The position numbers and the translations under genes were made by a program. A stretch of DNA of 64,000 nucleotides, taken from a gamma proteobacterium symbiont of Stewartia floridana. Its GTDB lineage: Bacteria; Pseudomonadota; Gammaproteobacteria; Chromatiales; Chromatiaceae. Positions 9,705-17,647 of this stretch are shown here, one piece after another. Numbering within the stretch: position 1 is the first letter of the stretch; every line of letters starts with the position of its first letter. Below the pieces are notes generated by a model. That model was not told where the DNA came from. It saw only the letters and a list, made by a program, of their open reading frames with translations, and did no database searches. The DNA lies in the NCBI GenBank assembly GCA_003676145.1, contig NAUB01000033.1:1-64000 (forward strand), given 5' to 3'.

Positions 9705-10685
9705 ATGCCACAACGTATCGCGCAGCTTAAAGATTGGCTGAACACACTTCCGGAATTGGGCGACTACTCTTTTGAACCGGCTTCCGGTGATGCCAGCTTT
9801 CGGCGCTATTTTCGTATCGGTGTGAAGAGTGGCAGTTATATCGCAATGGATGCGCCAACCGACAAGGAGGATACAAAGCCCTTCATTCGGGTGGCGAATG
9901 AATTTGAACGCATCGGATTGAATGTGCCTCATATTCATGCCATGAATCTGCAGCAGGGATTCCTATTACTAGAGGATCTGGGGGATGTGCTCTATCTGGA
10001 TCGGCTGAATCCCCAGAGCGTGGATCGTCTCTACGCTGATGCATTGAGTGCGCTGGTGACCCTGCAGGCCCGCGGGCCGCGGCAAGGGCTGCCCCAATAT
10101 GACCGGAATCTGCTGATCCGTGAGATGGAGCTGTTTCGTGACTGGCTGTTGCAAGCGCATCTGAAACTGCAGTTGAGCCAGGACGAACGGCAGCTGCTGG
10201 ATGAGCTGTTTCAGTCATTGGCAGAAAATGCACTGCAACAGCCTCAGGTCTGTGTGCACCGTGATTATCACTCGCGCAATCTAATGGTTGTCGATTCCCA
10301 CAATCCTGGTGTTATCGATTTCCAGGATGCGGTGATCGGTCCGGTCACCTACGATCTGGTCTCCCTGTTGAAGGATTGTTATATCGAATGGCCGGCCGAA
10401 CAGGTGGAGGCCTGGGCAATGGGCTACTTTGCGTCGGCCTGCCAAGCCGGAGTGCTTGCCGAGCAGCATGAGTCGAGCTTTCTGCGCTGGTTTGATCTGA
10501 TGGGGGTACAGCGGCATCTGAAGGCCAGCGGTATCTTCGCCAGACTGAACAAGCGGGATGGTAAGCCTGGCTATCTGCAGGATATCCCTCGAACGCTGGG
10601 CTATATCCTCGGGGTGGCGGATCGCTACCCGTCAACTCAAGATCTGGGTGAGTTTCTGCGTCATCGGGTCATGCCCGGCTTGTAG
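9705..10685 (+). CDS. amgK: AmgK-type N-acetylmuramate/N-acetylglucosamine kinase (APH fold)
   Basis: This aminoglycoside-phosphotransferase-fold kinase resembles AmgK, which phosphorylates recycled MurNAc/GlcNAc at the anomeric carbon so that MurU can make UDP-MurNAc. Seen in the sequence: an N-terminal segment ASGDASFRRYFRI, the catalytic loop HRDYHSRN at 185-192, and the metal-binding DFQDA at 205-209. The length of 326 residues fits. In Pseudomonas amgK-murU sits divergent from lptD-surA; here amgK is still near and divergent to lptD, but an RND pair intervenes and murU is 36 kb away at 47146. A GGAG five bases upstream sets the start. The family assignment is firm; AmgK itself is inferred from motifs plus the presence of murU. 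Confidence 0.85.
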   Translation: MPQRIAQLKDWLNTLPELGDYSFEPASGDASFRRYFRIGVKSGSYIAMDAPTDKEDTKPFIRVANEFERIGLNVPHIHAMNLQQGFLLLEDLGDVLYLDRLNPQSVDRLYADALSALVTLQARGPRQGLPQYDRNLLIREMELFRDWLLQAHLKLQLSQDERQLLDELFQSLAENALQQPQVCVHRDYHSRNLMVVDSHNPGVIDFQDAVIGPVTYDLVSLLKDCYIEWPAEQVEAWAMGYFASACQAGVLAEQHESSFLRWFDLMGVQRHLKASGIFARLNKRDGKPGYLQDIPRTLGYILGVADRYPSTQDLGEFLRHRVMPGL

Positions 10686-11258
10686 ATGCCGGGTAACTTA
10701 TCCTGCTGGCGGCTGGATTTTTTACCAAAGCCGTGGTTTTTTGTTGATTCTGATGTGAAAACGCTGAATTTGAGCCAGCTGCCTGCCCAGATTAGTTGTA
10801 TTTATAAGGTTGTGTCTGTTTTTTGCGTCGGCAACCACCTCTATTAAAGTAAACTTAAGATTTTTTGCTCTAGATACCCTTTCTTAATCAGGTAATTCAT
10901 AGGGATTATTCATAAGTTAATTTCTTAAGATAATATATCTTATTGTATTTAAATGTATTTTTGTGGGTGGTTACTTTCTAATGTTGCGATGTTTATGTAG
11001 TTAAAATTAGCGCAACAATAACTGAGTGAATAGCTTGGTTTTAATCAAATCAAAATTCACAAAATTGTCTAAATAAGTTAGTTAACTAACTGATATATAT
11101 TTATTTTATAACCGCTTTATTTTGCCTGTATCAATTTTACAACAACGACTGTTTATGTGTCTTTTTTGCAAAAAAAGGCTTGCAATTTGGAATTTCGTTG
11201 TCTAATATCTGCATCGTAGTCAATTTTTCTACCCATCAATTCTTCGGAGTTAACTCAA
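10686..11258 (+). other. AT-rich upstream region of the porin gene
   Basis: There is no coding potential in this 573-base spacer. From about 10790 onward it is much more AT-rich than its surroundings, with runs such as TTAGTTAACTAACTGATATAT near 11078-11098. AT-rich curved DNA upstream of a strong promoter often binds H-NS-like proteins, IHF or RNA polymerase alpha subunits. The promoter proper is listed separately. Confidence 0.6.
11180..11208 (+). promoter_or_regulatory. Sigma70-type promoter of the porin gene
   Basis: TTGCAA at 11180-11185 and TAATAT at 11203-11208 are separated by 17 bases. The predicted start near 11215 gives a leader of about 44 bases. GGAG at 11246-11249 serves as ribosome site 9 bases before the ATG. 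Confidence 0.7.
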
Positions 11259-12275
11259 ATGAAAAAAGTACTTTCTTTGGCAATCGCTGCTGCTCTGGTA
11301 GCACCTGCTGCAGCCATGGCTGATGCCACCATCTACGGTAAAGTCCGTCAGTCTCTCGACATCGTAGATTTCTCTGATGCAGGCGGCGACGACGAAATTC
11401 AGATCAACAACCGCGTATCCCGTCTTGGCGTTAAAGGTTCTGAAGATCTGGGCAACGGTCTGACCGGTGTTTACAAAATTGAATACGGCGTGAACATCTC
11501 TACCAACGTTGGCGGCAACGAATTTGCTGGTAACGGTGCTCTGGGCGCTCGTAACGCTTTCGTCGGCCTGGCTGGCGGTTTCGGTACTGTTGTTCTGGGT
11601 CGTCACGACACCCCTCTGAAAATCTCCACCGGTTCTCTGGACTACTTCGGTGACACCGCTGTTGATAACAACCTGGGCTACACCGAAGATCTGCTCGATC
11701 TGCGTGCTGACGGTACCCTGGCTTACATCTCACCTGCAATGGGCGGCCTGACCGCTGCTATCGCTCTGGTTCCTGGTGAGAACACTACTTCAGTTGAAGG
11801 CGAAGAGGCTGATGGCCTGACCGACGCTTACTCTCTGGCTCTGATGTACTCTAACTTCGGTATCTTCGCTTCTGTTGCTCTCGAAGTTGCTACTCCTGAG
11901 ACCACTGTTCATCCTGCTACCTCTGGCGATGATCACGAGAACGTGCGTCTTGGTCTGGGTTACAGCCACGACATGTTCAAAGTTGGTATGATCTACGACA
12001 CCATCGAGAACGGTGTTGACGATTCCACCAGTATCATGGTGAATGGTTCTGTCAAAGCCGGTCCTGGTAACTTCAAGGCTAAATACTTCAAGGTTGACTC
12101 TGACGACTCCACCGCTAACCTGTTCCGTACCGGCAGCCACGACGGTTTCGGTATCGGTTACGACTACAACCTGAGCAAGCGTACCCAGGTTGCAGCTAAC
12201 TACGTTAACTCTGAGATGGATGACAGCGGCGACAAATCTAGCGTTGTCAGCTTCCAGGTCAACCACAGCTTCTAA
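11259..12275 (+). CDS. Outer membrane porin (Gram-negative general porin)
   Basis: This 338-residue trimeric-porin-type protein lets small solutes cross the outer membrane. Residues 1-22 form a signal peptide (MKKVLSLAIAAALVAPAAAMA) with cleavage before DATIYGKVRQSLD, the usual first strand. The body has alternating amphipathic strands, typical porin motifs (SRLGVKGSEDLGNGLTGVYK and GRHDTPLK), and a final strand ending VSFQVNHSF with the terminal Phe recognised by BAM. Codon use is strongly biased (CTG, GGT, GCT, AAC), as in abundantly made proteins. It is monocistronic, with its own promoter and terminator. Solute preference cannot be read from the sequence. Confidence 0.95.
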   Translation: MKKVLSLAIAAALVAPAAAMADATIYGKVRQSLDIVDFSDAGGDDEIQINNRVSRLGVKGSEDLGNGLTGVYKIEYGVNISTNVGGNEFAGNGALGARNAFVGLAGGFGTVVLGRHDTPLKISTGSLDYFGDTAVDNNLGYTEDLLDLRADGTLAYISPAMGGLTAAIALVPGENTTSVEGEEADGLTDAYSLALMYSNFGIFASVALEVATPETTVHPATSGDDHENVRLGLGYSHDMFKVGMIYDTIENGVDDSTSIMVNGSVKAGPGNFKAKYFKVDSDDSTANLFRTGSHDGFGIGYDYNLSKRTQVAANYVNSEMDDSGDKSSVVSFQVNHSF

Positions 12276-12302
12276 TAGTTTTTAGAACTGGTTGTATCGA
12301 AG

Positions 12303-12332
12303 AGCGGGGCTCATTGAGCCCCGCTTTTTTTT
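12303..12332 (+). terminator. Rho-independent terminator of the porin gene
   Basis: AGCGGGGCTC at 12303-12312 and GAGCCCCGCT at 12316-12325 form a perfect 10-bp stem around an ATT loop. A run of T follows to 12332. It begins 28 bases past the porin stop codon. Confidence 0.93.
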
Positions 12333-12549
12333 GTCTGTTAAGTTAGAAACTCGAATTGATTGGTGAAGGATCAAGGTGGGTTGCCGATCCGGCGCGATCC
12401 TTTACTGGGCTGAGTGAGTGTTTTTACAGTCCGGCCAACAACCTGCTGCCACAGATCACCGCCTGCCGTTCACCTCGTTAGAGTAATTCCCGTGAGAGAT
12501 CTCTAATCGGTTGGTTCGACTGAATCGGCAGGCAGGGCTGATCGGTGGC

Positions 12550-13209
12550 TTATTTCGGCTCGACGGTTTTCGCCCCTTCCTCAGTTCCCAGAATCAACAC
12601 ATCCGCGCCGCGTAAGGCAAAGATACCTGTTGTCACAACGCCGGCAATGGCATTGATCTGTTGTTCCATCTCTCTGGGCTTCATGATTTCCAGGTTGTGA
12701 ACATCCAGGATTACATTGCCGTTGTCTGTGATGAATCCTTCGCGCCAGACCGGTGTGCCGCCCAGTTTTACCAGTTGTCGAGCGACATGGCTTCTGGCCA
12801 TGGGGATCACCTCGACCGGCAGTGGAAAGGCGCCCAATATATCTACCAGCTTGCTCTGGTCCGCAATACAGACAAATTTCTTGCTCGCGCCGGCAATGAT
12901 CTTCTCCCTGGTCAGGGCGCCGCCACCCCCTTTGATGAGGTTGAGGTAGTGGTCAGATTCATCCGCTCCGTCGATGTAGACTTCCAGGTCACCGGTCGAG
13001 TTGAGATCCAGTACGGGGATGCCGTGCTGTTTCAGGCGTTCGGTCGAGGCCTCCGAACTGGAGACGGTGCCTTCGATTTTGCCTTTTACTGTGGCCAGGC
13101 AGTCGATAAAGTGGTTGACCGTGGAGCCGGTACCGACGCCAATGATTCCGCCTGTTACGTACTCCAAGGCAGCTTCTGCGGCCTGTTTTTTTAGTTCATC
13201 TGCATTCAT
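12550..13209 (-). CDS. rpiA: Ribose-5-phosphate isomerase A
   Basis: RpiA interconverts ribose 5-phosphate and ribulose 5-phosphate in the pentose phosphate pathway. Starting at the Met at 13209 gives 219 residues, the same length as E. coli RpiA. That ATG has GGAGGG five bases upstream, whereas the frame open to 13278 adds 23 unconserved residues. Motifs are [13 protein letters not shown] (phosphate loop), [16 protein letters not shown] and the [11 protein letters not shown] active-site segment with the catalytic Glu. It is divergent from ilvA, as in many gammaproteobacteria, and its leader of about 200 bases runs into the inverted-repeat element described at 13396-13658. Confidence 0.96.
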   Translation of the reverse strand: MNADELKKQAAEAALEYVTGGIIGVGTGSTVNHFIDCLATVKGKIEGTVSSSEASTERLKQHGIPVLDLNSTGDLEVYIDGADESDHYLNLIKGGGGALTREKIIAGASKKFVCIADQSKLVDILGAFPLPVEVIPMARSHVARQLVKLGGTPVWREGFITDNGNVILDVHNLEIMKPREMEQQINAIAGVVTTGIFALRGADVLILGTEEGAKTVEPK

Positions 13210-13420
13210 CTGATCCCTCCGTCTACGATAGTTCTGTACACTGAGTTGTCTCTGGTCGTTTTGGTGTTTGTTGTGCATTTATCCCTTACTTGTCTAAGGT
13301 AAGGGCCGAGAAAGCATCCAAAAAGAGATAAAGTCAGCCTGACAGTTTGGTTTTTTTGTTCGGTTTTTACCGGCAGTGGGTAATAATACCCACAAGTGCA
13401 GTGCCTCACACTAATGCACG

Positions 13421-13451
13421 ATTATAGAGGCCCGCTTGGGCACCAGGTCAA
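13421..13451 (-). promoter_or_regulatory. Candidate rpiA promoter
   Basis: On the minus strand TTGACC (13451-13446) precedes TATAAT (13426-13421) with a 19-base spacer, slightly long. The -10 lies in the left arm of the inverted repeat. AGTGTGAGGCACT, an imperfect palindrome, follows directly and could be an operator. Confidence 0.5.
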
Positions 13452-13627
13452 GGCGCGCCGCGCAGACAATAGCAGACCACTATCATCTGGTGCAACGCAT
13501 GATTAGGGGGTAAGCGGACCTCCCTTCGGGCGAGATGCTAAGCCATCGTCCGCGTTGTTGCGTGACTTGGAAAGGGTGCCCCATTCCCTGCGTCACGCGC
13601 CTGGCGGCCAATGGCGTAGCATCACGC

Positions 13628-13655
13628 TATAATCGTGCATTAGTGCGATGCACTA
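13628..13655 (+). promoter_or_regulatory. Candidate ilvA -10 element and adjacent palindrome
   Basis: TATAAT at 13628-13633 faces ilvA; no good -35 is seen at the right distance. Directly downstream TAGTGC-GAT-GCACTA (13641-13655) is a perfect 6+6 palindrome over the expected start site, which suits a repressor operator. The mirrored arm near rpiA has a weaker version. Confidence 0.45.
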
Positions 13656-13708
13656 CACAAGCAGAGAAAGTCAGTTGTTGTTATCGGATTGTTATTTGGG
13701 ATCAGCCA

Positions 13709-15235
13709 ATGCCCTTGCCTTATATTGAGAAGATTCTCCGCGCGCGTGTTTATGATGTTGCCCGGGAAACCCCGCTGAACCGCATCAGCTTGCTGTCGGC
13801 CCGTTTGGATAATCAGGTCTATCTGAAGCGGGAGGATATGCAGCCGGTATTCTCCTTCAAGCTTCGTGGCGCCTACAACAAGATGATCAATCTCAGTGAA
13901 AAGAAGCGCAAACGGGGGGTGATTGCCGCGTCTGCGGGGAACCATGCCCAGGGTGTGGCGCTGGCAGCACAACGCTTGAAAATCCAGGCATTGATTGTGA
14001 TGCCGAAGACAACGCCGTTAATTAAGGTGAAATCTGTAAGAAATTTTGGGGCAAAGATTGTTCTGGCCGGTGACTCCTATGATGAGGCCTTTGCCCGCTC
14101 CCAGGAGTTGGCCAAAGAGCAGGATTTGACCTTCATCCATCCGTTTGACGATCCAGAGGTGATTGCGGGTCAGGGTACCATTGGAATGGAGATCTTGAGG
14201 CAGCATCCAACACCACCGGAAGCCGTCTTCATTCCTGTCGGTGGTGGTGGATTGATCGCCGGTATCGGTGCCTATATCAAATATGTCTATCCACAAGTGA
14301 AGATCATCGGTGTAGAGCCGGAGGATGCACCATCGCTCTATACCGCATTGAAGGCCAAGCGCCGGGTCAAGCTCAAACAGGTGGGAATCTTTGCCGATGG
14401 CGTTGCTGTGAGGCAGGTTGGTAAAGAGACCTATCGACTGGCACGCAAGGTTGTGGATGAGGTTGTACTGGTCAACACCGATGAGATATGTGCCGCGATC
14501 AAAGATATATATGACGATACCCGAACGACTGCGGAGCCTGCCGGCGCTCTCTCTATTGCCGGCTTGAAGCGCTATGTGAAACGGGAGGGTTGCCAGGGTA
14601 AGGATCTGATTGCGATCAACAGTGGTGCAAATATCAATTTTGATCGCTTACGGCATGTTGCGGAGCGAGCTGAATTTGGTGAGCGCAGAGAGGCCTTGTT
14701 TGCGGTGCAGATCCCTGAGAAGCCCGGCAGTTTTCTGCGTTTTTGTCAGTTGATCGGTAAGCGCAGCATAACGGAGTTTAACTATCGTTATTGCAATGCG
14801 GTTAAAGCTCAGATCTTTGTCGGTATCGAACTGACTGGCGGTGACAAGGAGCGGGAAGCCCTGTTTCAGCGTTTTCAGGATAAAGGTTATTCGGTTATTG
14901 ATATGACTGACAACGAGACTGCAAAGCTGCATATACGATACATGGTAGGTGGGCATGCGCAGGGTATAGAAGATGAGAGTCTGATTCGTTTTGAGTTTCC
15001 GGAGAGACCCGGAGCGCTACTCTACTTTCTAAGTCATCTGGGTAAGGAGTGGAATATCAGTCTGTTCCACTACCGCAACCATGGTGCAGCCTATGGGCGG
15101 GTACTCATGGGAATCCAGGTGCCGTCCGGTGAAAAAGGGGATTTTTTGCGTAAATTGAAGAGGTTAGAGTATGTCTACTGGGACGAGACAGACAATCCTG
15201 CATACAGATTGTTTGCAGGTGTCAGTACCGACTGA
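13709..15235 (+). CDS. ilvA: Threonine ammonia-lyase (biosynthetic threonine deaminase)
   Basis: IlvA is a PLP enzyme that converts threonine to 2-oxobutanoate, the committed step to isoleucine. Starting at 13709 gives 508 residues, close to E. coli IlvA (514). The longer open frame to 13535 runs through the inverted-repeat element and is rejected. The PLP lysine is Lys51 in SFKLRGAYNK. SAGNHAQGVA and the glycine-rich phosphate loop VGGGGLIAG follow, with a TTAEPAGA segment. The C-terminal third holds two ACT-like regulatory domains (FAVQIPEKPGSFLRFCQL and FEFPERPGALLYFLSHL), so isoleucine feedback inhibition is expected. No leader-peptide attenuator was found. Confidence 0.96.
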   Translation: MPLPYIEKILRARVYDVARETPLNRISLLSARLDNQVYLKREDMQPVFSFKLRGAYNKMINLSEKKRKRGVIAASAGNHAQGVALAAQRLKIQALIVMPKTTPLIKVKSVRNFGAKIVLAGDSYDEAFARSQELAKEQDLTFIHPFDDPEVIAGQGTIGMEILRQHPTPPEAVFIPVGGGGLIAGIGAYIKYVYPQVKIIGVEPEDAPSLYTALKAKRRVKLKQVGIFADGVAVRQVGKETYRLARKVVDEVVLVNTDEICAAIKDIYDDTRTTAEPAGALSIAGLKRYVKREGCQGKDLIAINSGANINFDRLRHVAERAEFGERREALFAVQIPEKPGSFLRFCQLIGKRSITEFNYRYCNAVKAQIFVGIELTGGDKEREALFQRFQDKGYSVIDMTDNETAKLHIRYMVGGHAQGIEDESLIRFEFPERPGALLYFLSHLGKEWNISLFHYRNHGAAYGRVLMGIQVPSGEKGDFLRKLKRLEYVYWDETDNPAYRLFAGVSTD

Positions 15236-15252
15236 CTAGCTAACGGAGTGTA

Positions 15253-15285
15253 AACAACAAACCCCGCAATGCGGGGTTTGTTGTT
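15253..15285. terminator. Bidirectional terminator between ilvA and the histone-like gene
   Basis: A perfect 15-bp stem (AACAACAAACCCCGC at 15253-15267 with its complement at 15271-15285) has an AAT loop. T-rich and A-rich flanks suit termination from both sides. It lies between two convergent genes. Confidence 0.88.
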
Positions 15286-15296
15286 ACTGAGTCAGT

Positions 15297-15725
15297 CTAA
15301 GAAGCAGCCTTTTTCTTTCTAGGGGTTACTTTCCTAGGGCGGGCTGGCCTCTTTTTAGCAGCCGCCTTCTTTTTGGCTACCTTTTTCTTAGCGACCTTTT
15401 TCTTGGTGGCCTTCTTCTTGGCTACCTTCTTTTTGGTTGCCTTCTTCTTAGCAACCTTCTTCTTGGCTACCTTCTTTTTAGTTGCCTTCTTCTTAGCAAC
15501 TTTCTTCTTGGCTACCTTCTTTTTGGTTGCCTTCTTCTTAACAACCCGTTTCTTGGTAGCTCTCTTTTTCGCTGCTACCTTCTTCTTGGTTGCCTTTTTC
15601 TTAGTAGCAACTCTCTTCTTAGTTGCCACCTTCTTCTTGGTAGCTCTCTTCTTAACAGCTACCTTCTTGGTTGTGGTTGCACGCTTCGCTGTTGCCTTCT
15701 TTTTGGCGGCCTTTTTCTTCGCCAT
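15297..15725 (-). CDS. Lysine/alanine-rich histone H1-like DNA-binding protein
   Basis: A 142-residue protein made almost entirely of Lys, Ala, Thr, Val and Arg, with repeated [11 protein letters not shown]-type units from about residue 20 to 125 and a basic Pro/Arg tail ([14 protein letters not shown]). Such sequences resemble the C-terminal domain of histone H1, bacterial AlgP/AlgR3, PhaF tails and Bordetella BpH1, which bind DNA without a fixed fold. The expected effect is nucleoid compaction or gene regulation. A ribosome site GGAGG lies upstream (reverse of cctcc at 15733-15737). The coding DNA is itself repetitive, so copy-number variation is likely. Exact role unknown. Confidence 0.85.
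   Translation of the reverse strand: MAKKKAAKKKATAKRATTTKKVAVKKRATKKKVATKKRVATKKKATKKKVAAKKRATKKRVVKKKATKKKVAKKKVAKKKATKKKVAKKKVAKKKATKKKVAKKKATKKKVAKKKVAKKKAAAKKRPARPRKVTPRKKKAAS
15380..15640 (-). repeat. Tandem degenerate coding repeat in the histone-like gene
   Basis: Units built on GCYACCTTCTTYTTGG (plus strand) recur many times, each coding for KKKVA or KKKAT. Units differ mainly at silent positions. Such arrays expand and contract by slippage or recombination. Confidence 0.75.
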
Positions 15726-16358
15726 CTATATTTCCTCCCAGAAGAACTACCTAACAGATGAACTGAGTATAATTCAGCTTTTAAAAAAATCCAGAAGATA
15801 ACGCATTCTTTTGCTAATTAATTCAACTTGTTGGTACTTATCATGGTGAGTTAAGTGTTTTTTAGCCATATCAGATCAAAATCTTGATCAGTTTTGTCTG
15901 CTCACCTCACTTATTGAAATTGGTTTGATTGAAGCTTTCAAACTGCTTCTGAACTATGAGTGCGAGTGAAATGGATCTCAGGATATGTGTTTATTGAATC
16001 TGTTACCGCTGTCAAAACGCTATCAATGGGACCGATGATTACAACGTATCGGTAAGGATGATCGTTGTTTGCAACGAATACGATCGTCAATGCGTTATGG
16101 TGGGCCAGACCTCCACCCTACAGTTTAATTAAGAGCGTAAGGTGGGGCCATGTCCCACCAAATAACGCTTAAGTAAGCAACATTCGCCCCAACACCCTCT
16201 CATTAGATAGTTCTTTGGTGGGATTACTCTTAAACAAGCGCCATGAGTCGTTGTTCATTGCTCATTAGGCGTATCGGAATAACCAAACTCCCTGCTTCAC
16301 GCCTTGATTGGTGCTTTATCAGACCTAACGGGGCGCCTCGGTTGCTCGTTAACAGCCC
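15726..16358. other. Gene-free spacer with palindromic elements
   Basis: No gene is seen in these 633 bases. The first ~250 bases are AT-rich and probably hold the histone-like gene promoter. From about 16035 the sequence is rich in small hairpins, for example CGTTG-TTTG-CAACG near 16063-16076, followed by the element at 16092-16168. Near 16349 a stretch GTTAACAGCCCCTAGA resembles the end of the 33-base dispersed repeat, perhaps a decayed copy. Confidence 0.55.
16092..16168. repeat. 77-bp palindromic element (GCGTTAT...ATAACGC)
   Basis: The ends GCGTTATGGTGGG (16092-16104) and CCCACCAAATAACGC (16154-16168) are inverted copies with a 2-base insertion. Inside, GGTGG/CCACC (16099-16118) and GGTGGG/CCCACC (16141-16159) form two further hairpins. 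This looks like a short non-autonomous mobile or REP-like element; it is the only copy seen in the window. Confidence 0.65.
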
Positions 16359-16946
16359 CTAGAACTGGTATAGGTTCGACTCGGTTATCACACTATCGAG
16401 TGGAATATCCCAAGGGTTGGTGTTTATCAACGTTCGGTGTTGGAGATCATGTGCCAGGCCTACCATGGTTGGGCCCGTTAGATGTGACCGTTGCAGTTTG
16501 AAGGCAAATGTACGGTCATAGAAACCACCTCCCATGCCCATACGATGTCCAAGGTCGTCAAATGCTACAAGTGGCACAAAGACCATATCGAGTGACCATG
16601 GTTTGATCAGATGGCGGTGTACTACGGCAGGTTCAGGAATGCCGAACCGGTTCAGTTTGAGCTTGGCCTTGTGTGTATAGGGTGCGAACCATAGGCCGAT
16701 GGATGTATCTTGCCTTAAGATCGGCAGATAAGGGGTCTTCCCGCTTCTCAGTGCCTCTTCAAGCAGTGGTTTTGGATCAATTTCACCGTTCACGGCATGA
16801 TAGAAGGCAATTCGTCTGCTGTGTCTGAAAGGCTTGTGGTTTTTTGCATGGTCCAGCAGTTGCAGACTGTGCTTTTTGCGGGTCTGTCGGCTGAGTTGGC
16901 GACGTTGAGCCTTGATCTGTTGGCGGAGTTGTGTGGTTTGCATCAT
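16359..16946 (-). CDS. 5-formyltetrahydrofolate cyclo-ligase
   Basis: This enzyme (MTHFS, YgfA/FauA in E. coli) uses ATP to turn 5-formyl-THF into 5,10-methenyl-THF. That rescues the folate by-product formed by serine hydroxymethyltransferase when glycine is abundant. The 195-residue length fits. Signatures are an N-terminal basic helix (LRQQIKAQRRQLS), the YHAVNGEID loop and the GMGGGFYDRTF phosphate-binding motif at about 137-147. It lies downstream of zapA and 6S RNA on the same strand, as in E. coli, where 6S RNA and ygfA are co-transcribed. The one-carbon role matches the gcv operon on the other side of the cluster. Confidence 0.93.
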   Translation of the reverse strand: MMQTTQLRQQIKAQRRQLSRQTRKKHSLQLLDHAKNHKPFRHSRRIAFYHAVNGEIDPKPLLEEALRSGKTPYLPILRQDTSIGLWFAPYTHKAKLKLNRFGIPEPAVVHRHLIKPWSLDMVFVPLVAFDDLGHRMGMGGGFYDRTFAFKLQRSHLTGPTMVGLAHDLQHRTLINTNPWDIPLDSVITESNLYQF

Positions 16947-17171
16947 TTTAAACCGATATCCAAATAGTTTGCTTGCAGGGCTTCAAGCCTCTCCTTGGTC
17001 AAGAACAGACTCTCAGACAAGCACTGTTCCCTTCTCAAGAGCTACTACGCATAGCAAGCTTTGATGCTCCTAGAATTTTGAATTTGATCAAGATAGGCCG
17101 CATTCACTCTGCAGGCAGGCTCAATGTGGCTGAAAGTAAACTATTTGGATGCCGGGTTAATGACTGTCGAG

Positions 17172-17361
17172 GTGACGCCCCCGTTTGTGCCGTCGCGTGC
17201 CTTTGTTCTTGAACCAGAGGGTTCAAGTGGGAACAACAGTAGTACCTCAGGCTTTCCGCATGAAAACGGACATGCACACCGGTATTAGCATTATGTTCCC
17301 AGGGTAGCTATTAGGCTCAAGAAAATACCCGGGCTGCTAACCTGCACCACAGGGGAGTCAC
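17172..17361 (-). ncRNA. ssrS: 6S RNA (SsrS)
   Basis: 6S RNA mimics an open promoter and binds sigma70 RNA polymerase in stationary phase. Evidence: position between zapA and the cyclo-ligase gene on their strand; a closing stem GTGAC-CCCC at the 5' end (17361-17352) with GGGGG-GTCAC at the 3' end (17182-17172); the conserved core GGTGTGCATGTCCG and GGAAAGCCT on the minus strand; and the 3' hairpin TTGAACCCTCTGGTTCAA near 17207-17226, as in known gammaproteobacterial 6S RNAs. Exact ends are inferred from the closing stem (about 190 nt). Confidence 0.88.
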
Positions 17362-17647
17362 AACTCTAGGCTAAACCTATTTTAGTAAGCCGGCAACTAA
17401 AACTGTCAACTTCATCGCGAGACTTAAATACTGGCGATCTGATCCCAAAACCAAGTTTGACCGGAGAGACTGCAAAGGCTCTCTTTTAAATCAGAATGTT
17501 AGGCGGATCAGTGTCATCTGGGCACTGTCGGAGACATTGTCTTGGAGTGTCTCTATATCCCTGACTTTCACATGTGTTGTTATTGCTGCGGTGTGCGTGG
17601 GCTGTCAGGTGGCTCGAAGGGGATCGGGAGAACCTGTCGATAGATGC
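17362..17647. other. Spacer between zapA and 6S RNA
   Basis: No coding sequence is seen in these 286 bases. They hold the 6S promoter region and, presumably, the 3' end of the zapA message. Confidence 0.5.
17368..17396 (-). promoter_or_regulatory. Candidate 6S RNA promoter
   Basis: On the minus strand TTGCCG (17396-17391) and TAGCCT (17373-17368) are 17 bases apart, and the -10 ends 6 bases before the predicted RNA 5' end at 17361. A TTGACA further upstream (17409-17404) could belong to a second promoter. Confidence 0.45.

Larger units (their letters stand above)
13396..13658. repeat. Structured inverted-repeat element between rpiA and ilvA
   Basis: Two 32-base arms (13396-13427 and 13627-13658) are inverted copies with 29 of 32 positions matching; the inner 19 bases of each arm match perfectly. 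Each arm carries an outward-facing TATAAT: 13426-13421 on minus toward rpiA, and 13628-13633 on plus toward ilvA. The ~200-base interior has several clear hairpins. GCACCAG/CTGGTGC lies at about 13440-13490. GCGGAC/GTCCGC (about 13515-13555) encloses a UUCG-capped hairpin and a GATG/CATC hairpin. GCGTGAC/GTCACGC lies at about 13560-13597. It could be a miniature mobile element, a structured RNA, or a duplicated operator-promoter. No transposase is present. Confidence 0.75.

Noticed and set aside
13392-13660. ACAA on both sides of the rpiA-ilvA element as a target-site duplication
   Set aside because: The copies do not fall at matching distances from the two arm ends, so it is not convincing evidence of transposition.
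13535-13708. N-terminal extension of ilvA through the inverted-repeat element
   Set aside because: Not family-like; E. coli IlvA length is reached from 13709.
15380-15640. Repeated units that could be taken for a CRISPR array
   Set aside because: The repeats are coding, in frame, have no unique spacers, and encode [10 protein letters not shown].
15373-15801. Phe/Leu-rich frame opposite the histone-like gene
   Set aside because: It is the complement of AAG/AAA-rich lysine codons and would be an implausible poly-FL protein.
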